DNA of 64,000 nt from Cupriavidus phytohabitans (GCF_000426345.1 NZ_AUFE01000011.1:1-64000); one strand, 5' to 3'. Shown: positions 8,810 to 17,777, counted from the first letter of the stretch. Notes: generated by a model not told the origin, from the letters alone. Made by a program: numbers and translations.

Positions 8810-8956
8810 CACAGTGTCAGCTAGGCAGCCCCTTCCCTGGCAATTTCCGGCGATCTTTCTGCCAGCATAGCCTGGCTTGCCCCATTCTCGGTCAATCTGG
8901 TTAGGGCGATGTGGAAGGCGGGCCGGGTCCTACTAGGGATCCATGACACGAATGGA

Positions 8957-9298
8957 TCAGTACGTCTCCAAATGCCCGGGCGGTTCATCGTCCCAACGTA
9001 CTGTGTCATGTACATTTTCGTGAAACGACGACATCGTCTTTTTGATGGGAGCGATTAGGCCAATTGCCACTCCAGCCAGCTGCTCCGGACGAACAATATC
9101 GCGCTCCACGTCCGCGATGTGACCGCTGCGCGACGGCAACACTCTCGTGACCAAAGCGCTCAGCGAATGCGCGATAGATAAAATCGTAGTGCCAGGTAAA
9201 TTCGTTGCCAGTGTCATCGTTGATGATCTCGAGTTCACCAACGCGCGTTGCCCGCTTCGGTTCCCCATCCGGAATGATCTCAATGGTTACCTTAACAT
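8957..9298 (-). pseudogene. Small conserved gene broken by two frameshifts
   Basis: On the minus strand a good ribosome site GGAGAA (9303-9307) precedes ATG at 9298, but that frame hits TAA after three codons (M-L-R-stop). Coding-quality sequence resumes in another frame directly after the start: KVTIEIIPDGEPKRATRVGE then LEIINDDTGNEF... to AERFGHE. Around 9135-9150 it shifts back to the original frame and continues RVLPSRSGHIADVERDIVRP, then EQLAGVAIGLIAPIKK, ending at 8957. A two-base insertion after the ATG and one later compensating indel explain the pattern. The reconstructed product is about 110 aa; its family is unknown to me. It lies downstream of, and in the same direction as, the HAD gene. 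Confidence 0.5.
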
Positions 9299-9394
9299 AT
9301 GTTCTCCAAAAATTCGCCTCGGGATTTAAGCAGAGGAATGAAACTCCGCAGATACACCACGCCCAGTCTTTTAAGTGCATTCCCTTCGATGCAG

Positions 9395-9907
9395 CTACTT
9401 GCTTGCTAAGTGGCGAAGCTTGCTCCGCAGCTCCTCCTGAGCACCCGGTGAGGACAGGCCCACCTCTCCGTCCGTTTGGACAAGCCGATCGCGCAGTCCG
9501 TCGTCCCAACCATCTGCGTCATCGTCCACTGCAAGCCAGCTTGCAGCCCTTGGGCCCGCTCGCGCAATATACCTTGCGATCTCTTCATATCGAGACATGG
9601 CGATAAACCAGCCTTCATCCAGGCGATGCGATACCTCGCTGTGGCGACGCATCGCCGAATGCCACGTCCCGCCAATCACTCGATAGCTTAGTTCAGGGGG
9701 CAGGTAATCGCGTGCACGGGCAAAGCCCAGCACACGGACCCAAGACGTTGAGAGCACGATGCGAAGATCGGCATACGGCTGAAGAATGTCCCTAAGAATT
9801 GGCGCCCACATGAAAAGCTCGCCATCCGCATGCAACTCGGGGCGCCCATTTACCAGGTAAGCCGCATCCGGGTGTAGCACGCCATCGTAGTCAAGAAACA
9901 GAATCAT
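9395..9907 (-). CDS. HAD-fold domain protein (170 aa)
   Basis: The first strand MILFLDYDGVLHP carries the DxDG nucleophile motif of the HAD superfamily (D6, D8); IVLSTSW supplies the motif II Ser/Thr, and AVDDDADGW near residue 130 the acidic motif IV. There is no cap-domain insertion, and the protein is typical in length for the small HAD proteins found in bacterial mobile regions. By family knowledge it would be a Mg-dependent phosphohydrolase, possibly acting on a nucleotide or a nucleic-acid end; the substrate is not predictable. Flanked by the decayed small gene and by the transposition module, which suggests it is transposon cargo. Confidence 0.75.
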   Translation of the reverse strand: MILFLDYDGVLHPDAAYLVNGRPELHADGELFMWAPILRDILQPYADLRIVLSTSWVRVLGFARARDYLPPELSYRVIGGTWHSAMRRHSEVSHRLDEGWFIAMSRYEEIARYIARAGPRAASWLAVDDDADGWDDGLRDRLVQTDGEVGLSSPGAQEELRSKLRHLASK

Positions 9908-10040
9908 CGCCTCACACCATTCCCGTTAGCGCCTTCGTTCCGCTCATCACGACACGTGCGTTCGCAACATAGAAAGACGTCACCTGCCGCAATCGAAGCC
10001 TTGTTCTTTCTTTCATTTCGATTGAACAAACCTGTTTCCC

Positions 10041-11861
10041 CTATTTCGCGACTGAGGCACGCGCCACCACTTCCCGACGGAAGAAATATTGACGACAGTC
10101 ACCTGATTGCGGCCCGACGATTGGGAGCAGCTGTTGCCCGATCAAGACTCCCAGCGCCGCTCTGTGCGACATACACCAGCACTTCGCGACTTCAACGAGC
10201 GAGCAGTACTTGGAATTGAAAGTCTGGATCGCTTGCTGCGTCACCAGCCTCTGTCGTCGTCCGCCGACTGTCACCATTCTGCTTGTCAAGAGTCCGGCAT
10301 CCAGCAGTTGGTAGACCACCTCCGACTTGATCCCGAGCTCCTTTGCTGCGGCGGTAGCACTCATGCCAAGCCCTTCGCGTCGGTCGGCTTCATGGCGGAT
10401 CAACTCGATATCGGTTCGTGCCACGCGAAGCGTCGCGAGGTTCCTGGCAGTTGATTGCCAGCCGTAGTGACAAATTTCACCTACCTGCACGCGACGAAGC
10501 AATTCTGAGCCCATACGATCATCAAGATGGAGATATCGAAGCGCATGTCCTACTGCGACCAGCTCAATCTGGGGCGGCACTGTCCGCAAAGCGGGCTGTG
10601 CCGACAACAGACGTAGCTCGGATCGATCTATGTGCCACTTCCCGCCAGAGTAGGTTCCTGCTAGGAGACCTGCTTCAAGTAGCGCCCGAACACGACGTCG
10701 CCCAAGCCCGAGGATTCTGGCGGCCGCACGTAAATCAACCAGCGCGTGGAGACGTCTTTTCACCGTGGCGACATCCACTCGTTTGCAGTACGTGAACGGT
10801 CGACCATGCGGACTGCGAAGCGTTACAGCCGGCAATTCTCCAGCTGATGTCAGCGCGCGTACACGGCCGAAGCTAAGCCCGAGTGCCGCCAACAAAGACT
10901 TTCCTGTGAGAATATCGTCCGTTTCCGTGTACCCTAGCCGCCGGTAGCGGCGATCGAAGCGGCCGCGCCAGACCTCCAGCGTGTACGCCCGAAGCTCATT
11001 TCGAAGGAAGTCGAACGCCGCGTCGGAAAGCGCCCTTGAATACAGGATCCTGTAAATCAATCCCATGGTTTGACAAACACTGGATGCCTCGAGATGCTCT
11101 TCAACGTTTCGCTGTAGGACACCCCGAAAGCGGACTGGCCAATCGTCCAAGAGGTTGGCGATGGCCCCGACGTATGATCTCGCCCTTGCCACGTCATATA
11201 AGCCAGGAACAGTGCCAGTCCTACTCTTAGGCCGCGCCTCGACAATTGGACCTAGCGCAAACAACAGCGTTGTTAGCTCATAGCCTCCCAACGTTGAAAT
11301 TGATGATCCGCGCACGTCAGACGGCCTCTCATACGATGTATCGCTCGAAGGAAGTAGTCGAGCCGCAACCTCGCACGCCCAATCGGTCGCGGCTTCCGAC
11401 GCCATGTCACCGAAGTTGCGTCCACACGTACATCTGCCGAATGGGCCAGAGAGCCACGTAAGCGGATTTAGACATTTGTCGCACCTATCTCGCAATCCCA
11501 CCCTGTGCCTGGGACACGCCACAGAAAACGCTGTGCTCCAAGTAGCTTTGATGTATGCCTCGTCCTTGAAGCAGTGTGGGCAGATGCGTACTCGGGTAAG
11601 GACTGTGCCACGCCGAATACACTTGTCAGCCCCTCTCCAACGATCCTCGACCCATTTGGGCCAAGGAGGCATCAACTGTTGCAGTATCGTTTTCGTAGCT
11701 CCCAGCCTCTCAGCCAGCTCGGAAAGCGGTATTCGGCAGCCTTCCACGCTAAACAGGTCGGACGCTGAACGATGGCCGTTTGTGTATGCCACCCTTGCGA
11801 GATATCCTAGTCCGCTCTCGTCCAATTGCGGATGCGGGCGAATCAGAGGGGTGCAGGTCAT
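10041..11861 (-). CDS. tniQ: TniQ/TnsD-family target-selection protein with zinc motif (606 aa)
   Basis: The N-terminal third has the TniQ zinc pattern CPHC, CPRH and CDKC (residues about 95-135) plus a further CTCG, and the N-terminal HPQLDESGLGYLAR typical of the family. A central segment LLDDWPVRFRGVL matches the conserved DWPxxF block. The C-terminal half contains at least two excisionase/MerR-like helix-turn-helix units (AARILGLGRRRVRALLEAGL and AAAKELGIKSEVVYQLLDAG), expected for sequence-specific target binding as in TnsD. The start was set at ATG 11861, giving an ATGA overlap with the stop of the preceding 335-aa gene rather than the upstream in-frame start at 11891. Role: recruits the TniB/TniA transposition complex to a particular target site. 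Last gene of the transposition operon. Confidence 0.85.
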   Translation of the reverse strand: MTCTPLIRPHPQLDESGLGYLARVAYTNGHRSASDLFSVEGCRIPLSELAERLGATKTILQQLMPPWPKWVEDRWRGADKCIRRGTVLTRVRICPHCFKDEAYIKATWSTAFSVACPRHRVGLRDRCDKCLNPLTWLSGPFGRCTCGRNFGDMASEAATDWACEVAARLLPSSDTSYERPSDVRGSSISTLGGYELTTLLFALGPIVEARPKSRTGTVPGLYDVARARSYVGAIANLLDDWPVRFRGVLQRNVEEHLEASSVCQTMGLIYRILYSRALSDAAFDFLRNELRAYTLEVWRGRFDRRYRRLGYTETDDILTGKSLLAALGLSFGRVRALTSAGELPAVTLRSPHGRPFTYCKRVDVATVKRRLHALVDLRAAARILGLGRRRVRALLEAGLLAGTYSGGKWHIDRSELRLLSAQPALRTVPPQIELVAVGHALRYLHLDDRMGSELLRRVQVGEICHYGWQSTARNLATLRVARTDIELIRHEADRREGLGMSATAAAKELGIKSEVVYQLLDAGLLTSRMVTVGGRRQRLVTQQAIQTFNSKYCSLVEVAKCWCMSHRAALGVLIGQQLLPIVGPQSGDCRQYFFRREVVARASVAK

Positions 11862-12865
11862 AGGCCAGCCTCTTGTGCAACAGCCTCGCACCGATCAAGA
11901 GCTCTGGTGACCAGCACATCAGAAATGGACCTTGCCTCCTGAACACAGTACGCGCTAAGTGTGCCTCTCAGTATGGCGGCGAGCACTTCAGCAACCACCC
12001 CTTTATTTCGAGCTCGCGCATCGATCCTGGCTTGGAAGATGCGACTCCGTCGCCGGCCCGTAATAGCTTGCACGGATTTCCCTACCATATCGCTTAGAGC
12101 CGTCCACTCCACAGCGTCATCTGGTGTCAGCCTTCGACACCGATCGTATATGGCCCGATGGAGCTCTTCGCAGGATCTCAGGTTAACTAGTTTCAGCGGT
12201 CGTAGTCCGCTGCTACCTTGGCGTGCCCTTAGCTCTATACACCGCGGCTGAACCTTTGCGATTTGCATGAGATGAAACAGACCATTGACGCTTACGCCAA
12301 GGCCATCAGCAGCTTGCTCACATGGAATGTACCCACGAGCCCTTCTTGCCAATTCATTCGCCAAGTCATATTCCAACGCAATATGCCGGTTTGGCAGGTG
12401 AACGACGGGCAGTCCCAATGCGACTGCCGCTGCTTCGGTCCCATGAACTGTCCAGCCTAATTCTTGGGCTACCGCTTCGCCGCGTAGAAGTGTTCGACTC
12501 ACATAGCTGTAAGTCCGAACACATGGGTTTATGTATAGCTCCCCGGTTCCAACAGAGCGACGAGGGGACACTCGACGCGCGTCGAAGAAGCATTCAATCT
12601 GAGTGGCTACTTCCGAGCAGTGTTTCCTGCTTATGAACTTGGCGAATCCCGAACGTCCTCCGAGGAGGTATCGTCGGTCGACAACCTGATACGCTCCGCT
12701 TCCGCGCCGTTGCAGCACCTGCGAAAGCAGCGTTTGGAACTGTGAAGGCCACGAAACGAGTGCTTGGCGCGCGGCTAGGTGCGCGTCGGGAAGTTTCATC
12801 GACTCCGTGAAAGTCTGTAGCCAAAATGCTAGTTCGGTGGCTTCCGGAACGCTTAGAGTTTGCAT
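11858..12865 (-). CDS. TniQ C-terminal-like protein lacking the zinc domain (335 aa)
   Basis: No Cys/His cluster is present. Near the N-terminus ALVSWPSQFQTLLSQVLQ aligns with LLDDWPVRFRGVLQ of the neighbouring 606-aa TniQ protein, and later PCEQAADGLGVSVNGLFHL looks like a helix-turn-helix. It therefore corresponds to the DNA-binding half of a TniQ/TnsD protein without its N-terminal TniB-contacting domain. It starts 13 bases inside the end of tniB and overlaps the tniQ start by four bases, so it is translationally coupled in the operon. Elements of the Tn6022/AbaR type carry a five-gene tni set (tniC-A-B-D-E), to which this five-gene order may correspond; that equivalence is from memory. 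Likely a second target-recognition subunit. Confidence 0.65.
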   Translation of the reverse strand: MQTLSVPEATELAFWLQTFTESMKLPDAHLAARQALVSWPSQFQTLLSQVLQRRGSGAYQVVDRRYLLGGRSGFAKFISRKHCSEVATQIECFFDARRVSPRRSVGTGELYINPCVRTYSYVSRTLLRGEAVAQELGWTVHGTEAAAVALGLPVVHLPNRHIALEYDLANELARRARGYIPCEQAADGLGVSVNGLFHLMQIAKVQPRCIELRARQGSSGLRPLKLVNLRSCEELHRAIYDRCRRLTPDDAVEWTALSDMVGKSVQAITGRRRSRIFQARIDARARNKGVVAEVLAAILRGTLSAYCVQEARSISDVLVTRALDRCEAVAQEAGL

Positions 12866-13632
12866 CCACGGCGCAAGAGTTTGCCAGTGACTGTAGACAG
12901 CCTTGCATAGTAGATTCGCTCAATCGTATTTATGTCATCTATGTCAATTTCGGACCGTATGCGAATAGCACTGAGGAGCGCCGCGACAACGCCGACGAAG
13001 GCAGCTGCCTGGACATCATCCTGATCAATCACCATCCTATCTAGACTCAGGGCGGCACTGAACCTCCGTCGAAGCTGATCGTTGGCATCGAGCAAGATCT
13101 CTGCTCGAGGAAGGCCTGCCATAATGAAAGGAATCGAGACGGCTTCTTCCAGATCTTTTATCCAATCCGCGACTTTGGCGATCGTCGGATACTGGCCGCG
13201 GTCGTGGACATGCTGCAACTCATCGATGATGATCATCTGAACACCACATTTTCCAATGAGCCCGGTTAGGCGATCAGTCTTTTCTTTAGGCTTGCCTTTG
13301 TAGGGAGCCGGATCGCCTAACTTCACCAACAGCTCCTCGGCAAGCGAAGACACCGTTGCCAGCGGTGGAACTCTGACGTAGAGCACCGGCACTACCGTCC
13401 GCTCAACCTCGTCAAAGCGAGGGTGTTCGCTACAGATGATTCGGCATAACGTAGACTTACCACAGCCGGACTGCCCGAGCACTAGGTGATTCTGAACAAT
13501 GCCAGTCGCGCGAAATAGGGTCAAAGCAGTCTTGATGCCACCATATGCACTGTTGAACAGTGGGAACATAATGGTCTGTCGTTTAAACCCAATGAGTGCA
13601 TCACGCTGTTCTGTTGTTAGATTCTCGAGCAT
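12853..13632 (-). CDS. tniB: TniB/TnsC-like transposition ATPase (259 aa)
   Basis: AAA+ ATPase with Walker A GQSGCGKST, Walker B MIIIDELQH and an AGLPRAE segment typical of TniB/TnsC regulators. The family polymerises on DNA, is captured by TniQ at the target and activates the DDE transposase. ATG at 13632 is chosen because GGGAG sits at ideal distance upstream; a TTG at 13653 would also be in frame but overlaps tniA. The spacing to the tniA stop is 11 bases, and the 3' end overlaps the 335-aa gene. Confidence 0.9.
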   Translation of the reverse strand: MLENLTTEQRDALIGFKRQTIMFPLFNSAYGGIKTALTLFRATGIVQNHLVLGQSGCGKSTLCRIICSEHPRFDEVERTVVPVLYVRVPPLATVSSLAEELLVKLGDPAPYKGKPKEKTDRLTGLIGKCGVQMIIIDELQHVHDRGQYPTIAKVADWIKDLEEAVSIPFIMAGLPRAEILLDANDQLRRRFSAALSLDRMVIDQDDVQAAAFVGVVAALLSAIRIRSEIDIDDINTIERIYYARLSTVTGKLLRRGCKL

Positions 13633-13643
13633 GTCTATCTCCC

Positions 13644-15620
13644 TCAGTTCCAAGAGCGCTGAACAACGTCGAAGGTCGGAATGTCGACTATGGATTTAGA
13701 TTTTTTTGACCAATTCTTTGCGACATCGACTTGCGTCACAGTCGTCTCGACGGAATTGGTGACTGGCGGAGTGCCTTTTGGTTTGTCAGTGCTAATCCCC
13801 ATCGCTCTAGCAGCGCGCTTGCGGTCTCGTAAGCGTTTGCCCGTAAATTGCGCTCGAATCGCGGCGGCGAGATCAATCTTTGCCTGCATCAGAGCCTTGA
13901 GATCGGTCTCATCTTGACCCTTTTTGATCACGATATCCTGAAGCATCTTGTGCTGCATCAGTGTAAGTTCCGCGGCGTAATCCAGTTCCGTCGCGTGCGC
14001 CACTACTGGATCTTGCGAGTCTGGTGACCAAACGTGAATGCGCCCGAGATTTTCCGGATCGTATGTCACCCGAACTTTGACGCCTTCCCCATAGGCCCGC
14101 AGAATTGACTGCAATGCATCGCTGGCGTAGTAGAGGTTGTGCAGACGGATACCGTCATGGCGCAAGCTTCGAGTTGTCGAGATTCCGAGATCGTCGACAA
14201 GCTTACTCATGGAGTCGGGGAGGTAAGGTGGATTGCCTTTTGCCGATTCGCACCAACGAGCGAATGGCGTAGTCTTGATGCCTTTGTGATAAGTCTGGGC
14301 GTACACATCGAGGAGCCACTTTTCGAACACGTGCTGAAACTCCGACATCGTCATGACAGCATGTTTCAGCGGGTCGTAGTCGCCTCGATCGGTCCACTTT
14401 GCAAGACTGGTTCCGGGGAGCTTGTGGATAAAGCTGTAGTTCACTGTCTTCAGATATCGCTCGATAACTCCTTTGAAGCGAGGCTGGCGCGCCGGACAGA
14501 AGTGGAGTTGGATGTTCAGAAGAAAGCAGGCCAGCTCCACGGAAGACCCGTGGAACTCCAATCCATTGTCCGTGACGAGCTCATCCATCAATCCATAGCA
14601 AGGCCACTTATGATGGATCTTGAGTCCCGCCACGGCTTCCGCAACTTGCGTTTTCGGGAGAATCGCGTGTCGGAGAGCTCGGATGACGGCGTTCATCGAT
14701 GTGCCGCCGAAGCTGAGATAGTAGCCAAGCGGCATCCGGCTGAAATGATCAATCAGCAGGGTAAGTGTCGGACGTCCGCAGGGGATATAGCTTTCGTCCT
14801 TGACCAGGAAGACGTCTAGGGGTGTGTGATCTATCTCCACGCGCTCGAGTACGCGTGTTGTTTTCACGCCGACTCTCGTGATCTTGAACCTTCGTCTTGC
14901 GGCGTCCTCCCCCTCCTTGAAGATCGCAACGTCATACTCTTCGACACGATCCAGAAGCCGATACAGTGTGCGCAGCTTCGGCATGTGGAGCTGCGCGTCT
15001 AGTGGACGGGAGCGATTTTCGCGGTCGAGGAGCATCTGCAGCTGCGCTTGTGCGTCTTGTACGGTCCACCCCTTCGAGACCGTAGAAACATCGACTAGCG
15101 CCTGCATGAACAGCTTCACCACTTCCGGATTAGTGAGCGGCGCTCTTGGGCCGCGCCTATCAAAGCGAGGCACTAGACAACGTAGATCGCCGGATTGAAT
15201 GGCGTCACGGTGCCAGCGGTACACCGTCGCAACGCTGGGTGGCTTGGCGTCACCCAGCGTTTGGGCCACCTCGCGAATTCGCGGCTCCATCAGCTTCCTC
15301 GTCCAGCACAAGGGCCCGTGGGTGCGGATTCCGTCCAAGTATCGCTTGCTACGTAGTGCGAGAGCCTGCAGTTTTTGCGGCAGGTCAGCAAACGGCCTGC
15401 CATATCCTCCAGATGGTCGCGAGTTGGCGATATCAGCGTTCGGTCGGCAGATTCTGCCCTGGGTGTATGCCTCTAGAAGCCGCTCCACGGGCTGCGTGCT
15501 GTACGTCCCGCTTTTTGTATCCTCGAGGGATACCGACCCGTCCTCTTGAATACGCACAATACGGGTTGCAATGCCGTCAAGCTCAAAAACCGTGTTCTTG
15601 GTCAAGGAAAAACCAGTCAT
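13644..15620 (-). CDS. tniA: TniA/TnsB-like DDE transposase (658 aa)
   Basis: Retroviral-integrase-type transposase. The catalytic core shows the first Asp in RVEIDHTPLD, the second in LVTDNGLEFHG and the Glu in FKGVIERYLKTVN, i.e. a D-D-E triad with the usual spacing. N-terminal winged-helix DNA-binding and C-terminal Mu-type domains flank it, and the length matches TniA/TnsB. The start is ATG 15620 with AGGAGA upstream; a longer frame to 15671 lacks a ribosome site. The gene overlaps the end of the TnsA-like gene by 38 bases. Cuts and joins the 3' ends of the element. Confidence 0.92.
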   Translation of the reverse strand: MTGFSLTKNTVFELDGIATRIVRIQEDGSVSLEDTKSGTYSTQPVERLLEAYTQGRICRPNADIANSRPSGGYGRPFADLPQKLQALALRSKRYLDGIRTHGPLCWTRKLMEPRIREVAQTLGDAKPPSVATVYRWHRDAIQSGDLRCLVPRFDRRGPRAPLTNPEVVKLFMQALVDVSTVSKGWTVQDAQAQLQMLLDRENRSRPLDAQLHMPKLRTLYRLLDRVEEYDVAIFKEGEDAARRRFKITRVGVKTTRVLERVEIDHTPLDVFLVKDESYIPCGRPTLTLLIDHFSRMPLGYYLSFGGTSMNAVIRALRHAILPKTQVAEAVAGLKIHHKWPCYGLMDELVTDNGLEFHGSSVELACFLLNIQLHFCPARQPRFKGVIERYLKTVNYSFIHKLPGTSLAKWTDRGDYDPLKHAVMTMSEFQHVFEKWLLDVYAQTYHKGIKTTPFARWCESAKGNPPYLPDSMSKLVDDLGISTTRSLRHDGIRLHNLYYASDALQSILRAYGEGVKVRVTYDPENLGRIHVWSPDSQDPVVAHATELDYAAELTLMQHKMLQDIVIKKGQDETDLKALMQAKIDLAAAIRAQFTGKRLRDRKRAARAMGISTDKPKGTPPVTNSVETTVTQVDVAKNWSKKSKSIVDIPTFDVVQRSWN

Positions 15621-16293
15621 GGCGAATCTCCTTCGAGAATTGAATTCGAGTGGCGGACGTGCAGACTTCATTCAGATCGATTTGCGCATAGCCAGCGGTC
15701 AGCAGCGACACTGTCACGCTCCACCCAAGGACCGATACGACGTCACCGAACGTGCAGGAGTCAGAGGCGGTCATTCGTCGCATCGCTAGGCGAAGTGCGT
15801 GGTGTCCAGGCGGAAATGGCGGTAGATACTTACGCAGCGACTTCAGATTGCTGAGGCGTGGCTGCTGCCTGATGGCCGTGTCTGTCAGAATGACGAACTC
15901 CTCCCCCTCTCTCAAGAGATGAGCATGAATTCCAGTCAGCCTGGCGTGGACGTCATCTTTCTGCAGTTGCGCCTTCGGCTTGACCTCGATGAGGACAGAG
16001 CGCCCACCGCCATTCGCGAGAAGTACTTCGAAATCCGGCGTGTACCGCCCGGTCTCTGCTCCGTCGGCAAAGTAGATATGGCGCGGCTGCTCCCTGACAG
16101 CGGCTATGGCCGGCGAGAACTCGAGCAAGACCAACGCGTCGCGCTCAAGCAGGTGCTCATGGGCGACCATCCTGCCGTTCTTACGGCTGGGGAACTTCCC
16201 TCGAGGGATTGCTCCGGATCTAGATATGACGTTTCGCACCGGGCGATGGGGGCGCTCAGGTCTGAGCCGTGGGTGAGTGCGTGAAGACGACAT
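15583..16293 (-). CDS. TnsA-like endonuclease subunit of Tn7-like transposase (236 aa)
   Basis: Central residues form a TnsA-type restriction-endonuclease fold: a Glu in LVLLEFSPAI, Asp in GRYTPDFEVLL and the E-x-K of VLIEVKPK, followed by a C-terminal helical domain ending in DWFFLDQEHGF. In Tn7, TnsA cuts the 5' strands so that the element moves by cut-and-paste (established for TnsA). ATG 16293 has AGGAG six bases upstream. First gene of the operon TnsA-like/TniA/TniB/335-aa/TniQ, all overlapping or nearly so. Its presence separates this element from Tn5053/Tn402-type elements, which lack TnsA and transpose replicatively. Confidence 0.85.
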   Translation of the reverse strand: MSSSRTHPRLRPERPHRPVRNVISRSGAIPRGKFPSRKNGRMVAHEHLLERDALVLLEFSPAIAAVREQPRHIYFADGAETGRYTPDFEVLLANGGGRSVLIEVKPKAQLQKDDVHARLTGIHAHLLREGEEFVILTDTAIRQQPRLSNLKSLRKYLPPFPPGHHALRLAMRRMTASDSCTFGDVVSVLGWSVTVSLLTAGYAQIDLNEVCTSATRIQFSKEIRHDWFFLDQEHGF

Positions 16294-16559
16294 GCAAGCT
16301 CCTCTCTAGGCATACGACACTCCCTCCAAACAACAAAAAGTAGTTCGGATTTGATGTCGTAGGCACGAAGGAGGGCGACGGCCTGACGAAAAATGGTCAA
16401 GCCGCGGGCCTCCGGTTACGGAAAAAGAGAAAAGGGGGGCTTGACGCTTGAGGTGGGATGGTAGAGACTCAACTCACATGCTCTAGCCAGCTGTGGATCT
16501 TTGTCTCTACAGGGATCCCGGACAAGCGCTGCAGGCCTCCGGTCTGTGGCGCTTTTTCG

Positions 16560-16970
16560 TTACATAGATCCTCCTTGTTCGCTTGCCAGAACTAGCGTTG
16601 ATGCTTGCGTGCGCTGCAGGCGTAGCGCTGAAAGGACATTCATGAGAATGTCCAAGGCAGGCGCGCCGAGGCGCGGCAGTTCGTCAACTAGCGCCCTTAC
16701 GAACTCATGCTCTGCTGGCGATAGTTCCTCAGGCAGCCTTAGCAATCGCTGCGACAACTCTGCAGCTCTGCCAAGAGCGTGCCGGCCTTCATCGTCAAGC
16801 CCTAGCGCTTCCGCCAGAGCGTTCAATATCTGCGGTCCATCCGGCCTATTTCTGCCGGTCTCAATGGCATTGATATAGGTCGCATTGACGCCCGCACGCC
16901 GTGCGAGCTCAGCCTGAGTGAGCTCACATTCGATTCGATGCCGTCGAATGAAGTCGCCTAGCGCGGTCAT
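16560..16970 (-). CDS. XRE-family transcriptional regulator (136 aa)
   Basis: An N-terminal Cro/C1-type HTH (residues 1-65: DFIRRHRIECELTQAELARR then AGVNATYINAIETGRNRPD) is followed by a helical C-terminal region without an enzymatic motif. It lies upstream of the transposition operon on the same strand, 266 bases from the TnsA-like start, and could control the module or its own promoter. Directly upstream, two copies of TGGGAT spaced 12 bases apart (16987-16992 and 16999-17004) are a possible operator. Confidence 0.85.
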   Translation of the reverse strand: MTALGDFIRRHRIECELTQAELARRAGVNATYINAIETGRNRPDGPQILNALAEALGLDDEGRHALGRAAELSQRLLRLPEELSPAEHEFVRALVDELPRLGAPALDILMNVLSALRLQRTQASTLVLASEQGGSM

Positions 16971-17537
16971 GATTAAGATGACTTTTTGGGATCTTTCATG
17001 GGATGACTATAGCTCACCACAGATCGCCACGAAAGCTTGGATCGGAAATTTTTTTCCCAATGCAATCAATGAGTTGACTCTAGAAATTTTCGCGATTTCG
17101 AAGAAATTAATGTTATTTTTTTATACGAAATAATCAATCGTCTAAATTCAGCCGGCTTTCGTCGGAAATCTGTGGAGTCAGTCCTTAGCAAGCTGAATTC
17201 CGGAAAAGAAAAGCTTCTCCGAATGCGAGAGAAAACCTCAAAAGTGCTACTTGCAGCGCATTTCAGCGTGCAGGCCGACGGGATCGAAGCGTGCAGAAAA
17301 CCTCCGGCGGCGGGTCGCGGGGCTAGATCGAGGCCAGCTAACCGCCGTTACCAACACCATGATGTCCGAGTGAGCCGCTGATTGGACTTCGACAATCCCT
17401 CCATGACCTGACTATCAAAACCGCGGATCGCCAGCTGACGCCGCCGACACGCCGCTGGTTGAGGGCATCAGATTGTGGGAAAATTGGCAAGACTTGGCAG
17501 GCGAAGTCCACTAAAGGCCAAAGCTAAAGGCGACAGA
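16971..17537. other. AT-rich gap between transposition module and restriction cassette
   Basis: No credible gene. Bases 17041-17160 are by far the most AT-rich stretch of the window and contain similar short motifs (GCAATCAATG at 17064-17073, GAAGAAATTAATG at 17100-17112, ACGAAATAATCAATC at 17125-17139), the kind of repetition expected of transposase-binding sites near a Tn7-like end; this is an inference. Since the TnsA-like gene usually lies nearest the right end of such elements, the boundary is expected between about 16300 and 17200. A 69-codon frame at 17172 has no coding character. The remainder up to 17537 is presumed promoter for the restriction cassette. Confidence 0.35.
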
Positions 17538-17738
17538 ATGACCGACACTGAAGGTGAAATCCTCACACTTGACGAAGTCGCCGCATACCTCAAGACCGGA
17601 AAACGGACGGTCTATCGGCTGGTGCAGAGAGGTGAAATTCCCGCGTTCAAGCTCGGAGGCACATGGCGCTTTCGCCGTTCGGAGCTGGACCTCTGGATTG
17701 CCGAGAGCATCAGCAAAAAGAATACGAAGGCAGAGTAA
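17538..17738 (+). CDS. Excisionase-type helix-turn-helix protein (66 aa)
   Basis: A complete small DNA-binding protein of the excisionase/MerR-HTH type: LTLDEVAAYLKTGKRTVYRL forms the HTH, and GGTWRFRRSELDLWI the wing and following helix. ATG 17538 has AAAGG at good spacing; an in-frame start at 17475 adds only a basic leader. First gene of the restriction cassette on the plus strand, about 75 bases before the helicase start, so probably a local regulator of it. Small HTH genes of this type are often found in front of type III-like restriction loci. Confidence 0.85.
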   Translation: MTDTEGEILTLDEVAAYLKTGKRTVYRLVQRGEIPAFKLGGTWRFRRSELDLWIAESISKKNTKAE

Positions 17739-17777
17739 GTGCGCAACTACCTTGCCTGCTCTCACCAAAGGAACGTA

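Noticed and set aside
17172..17381. 69-codon frame between the XRE gene and the restriction cassette
   Set aside because: No ribosome site, no recognisable domain and a composition that drifts to Arg/Pro; treated as non-coding.
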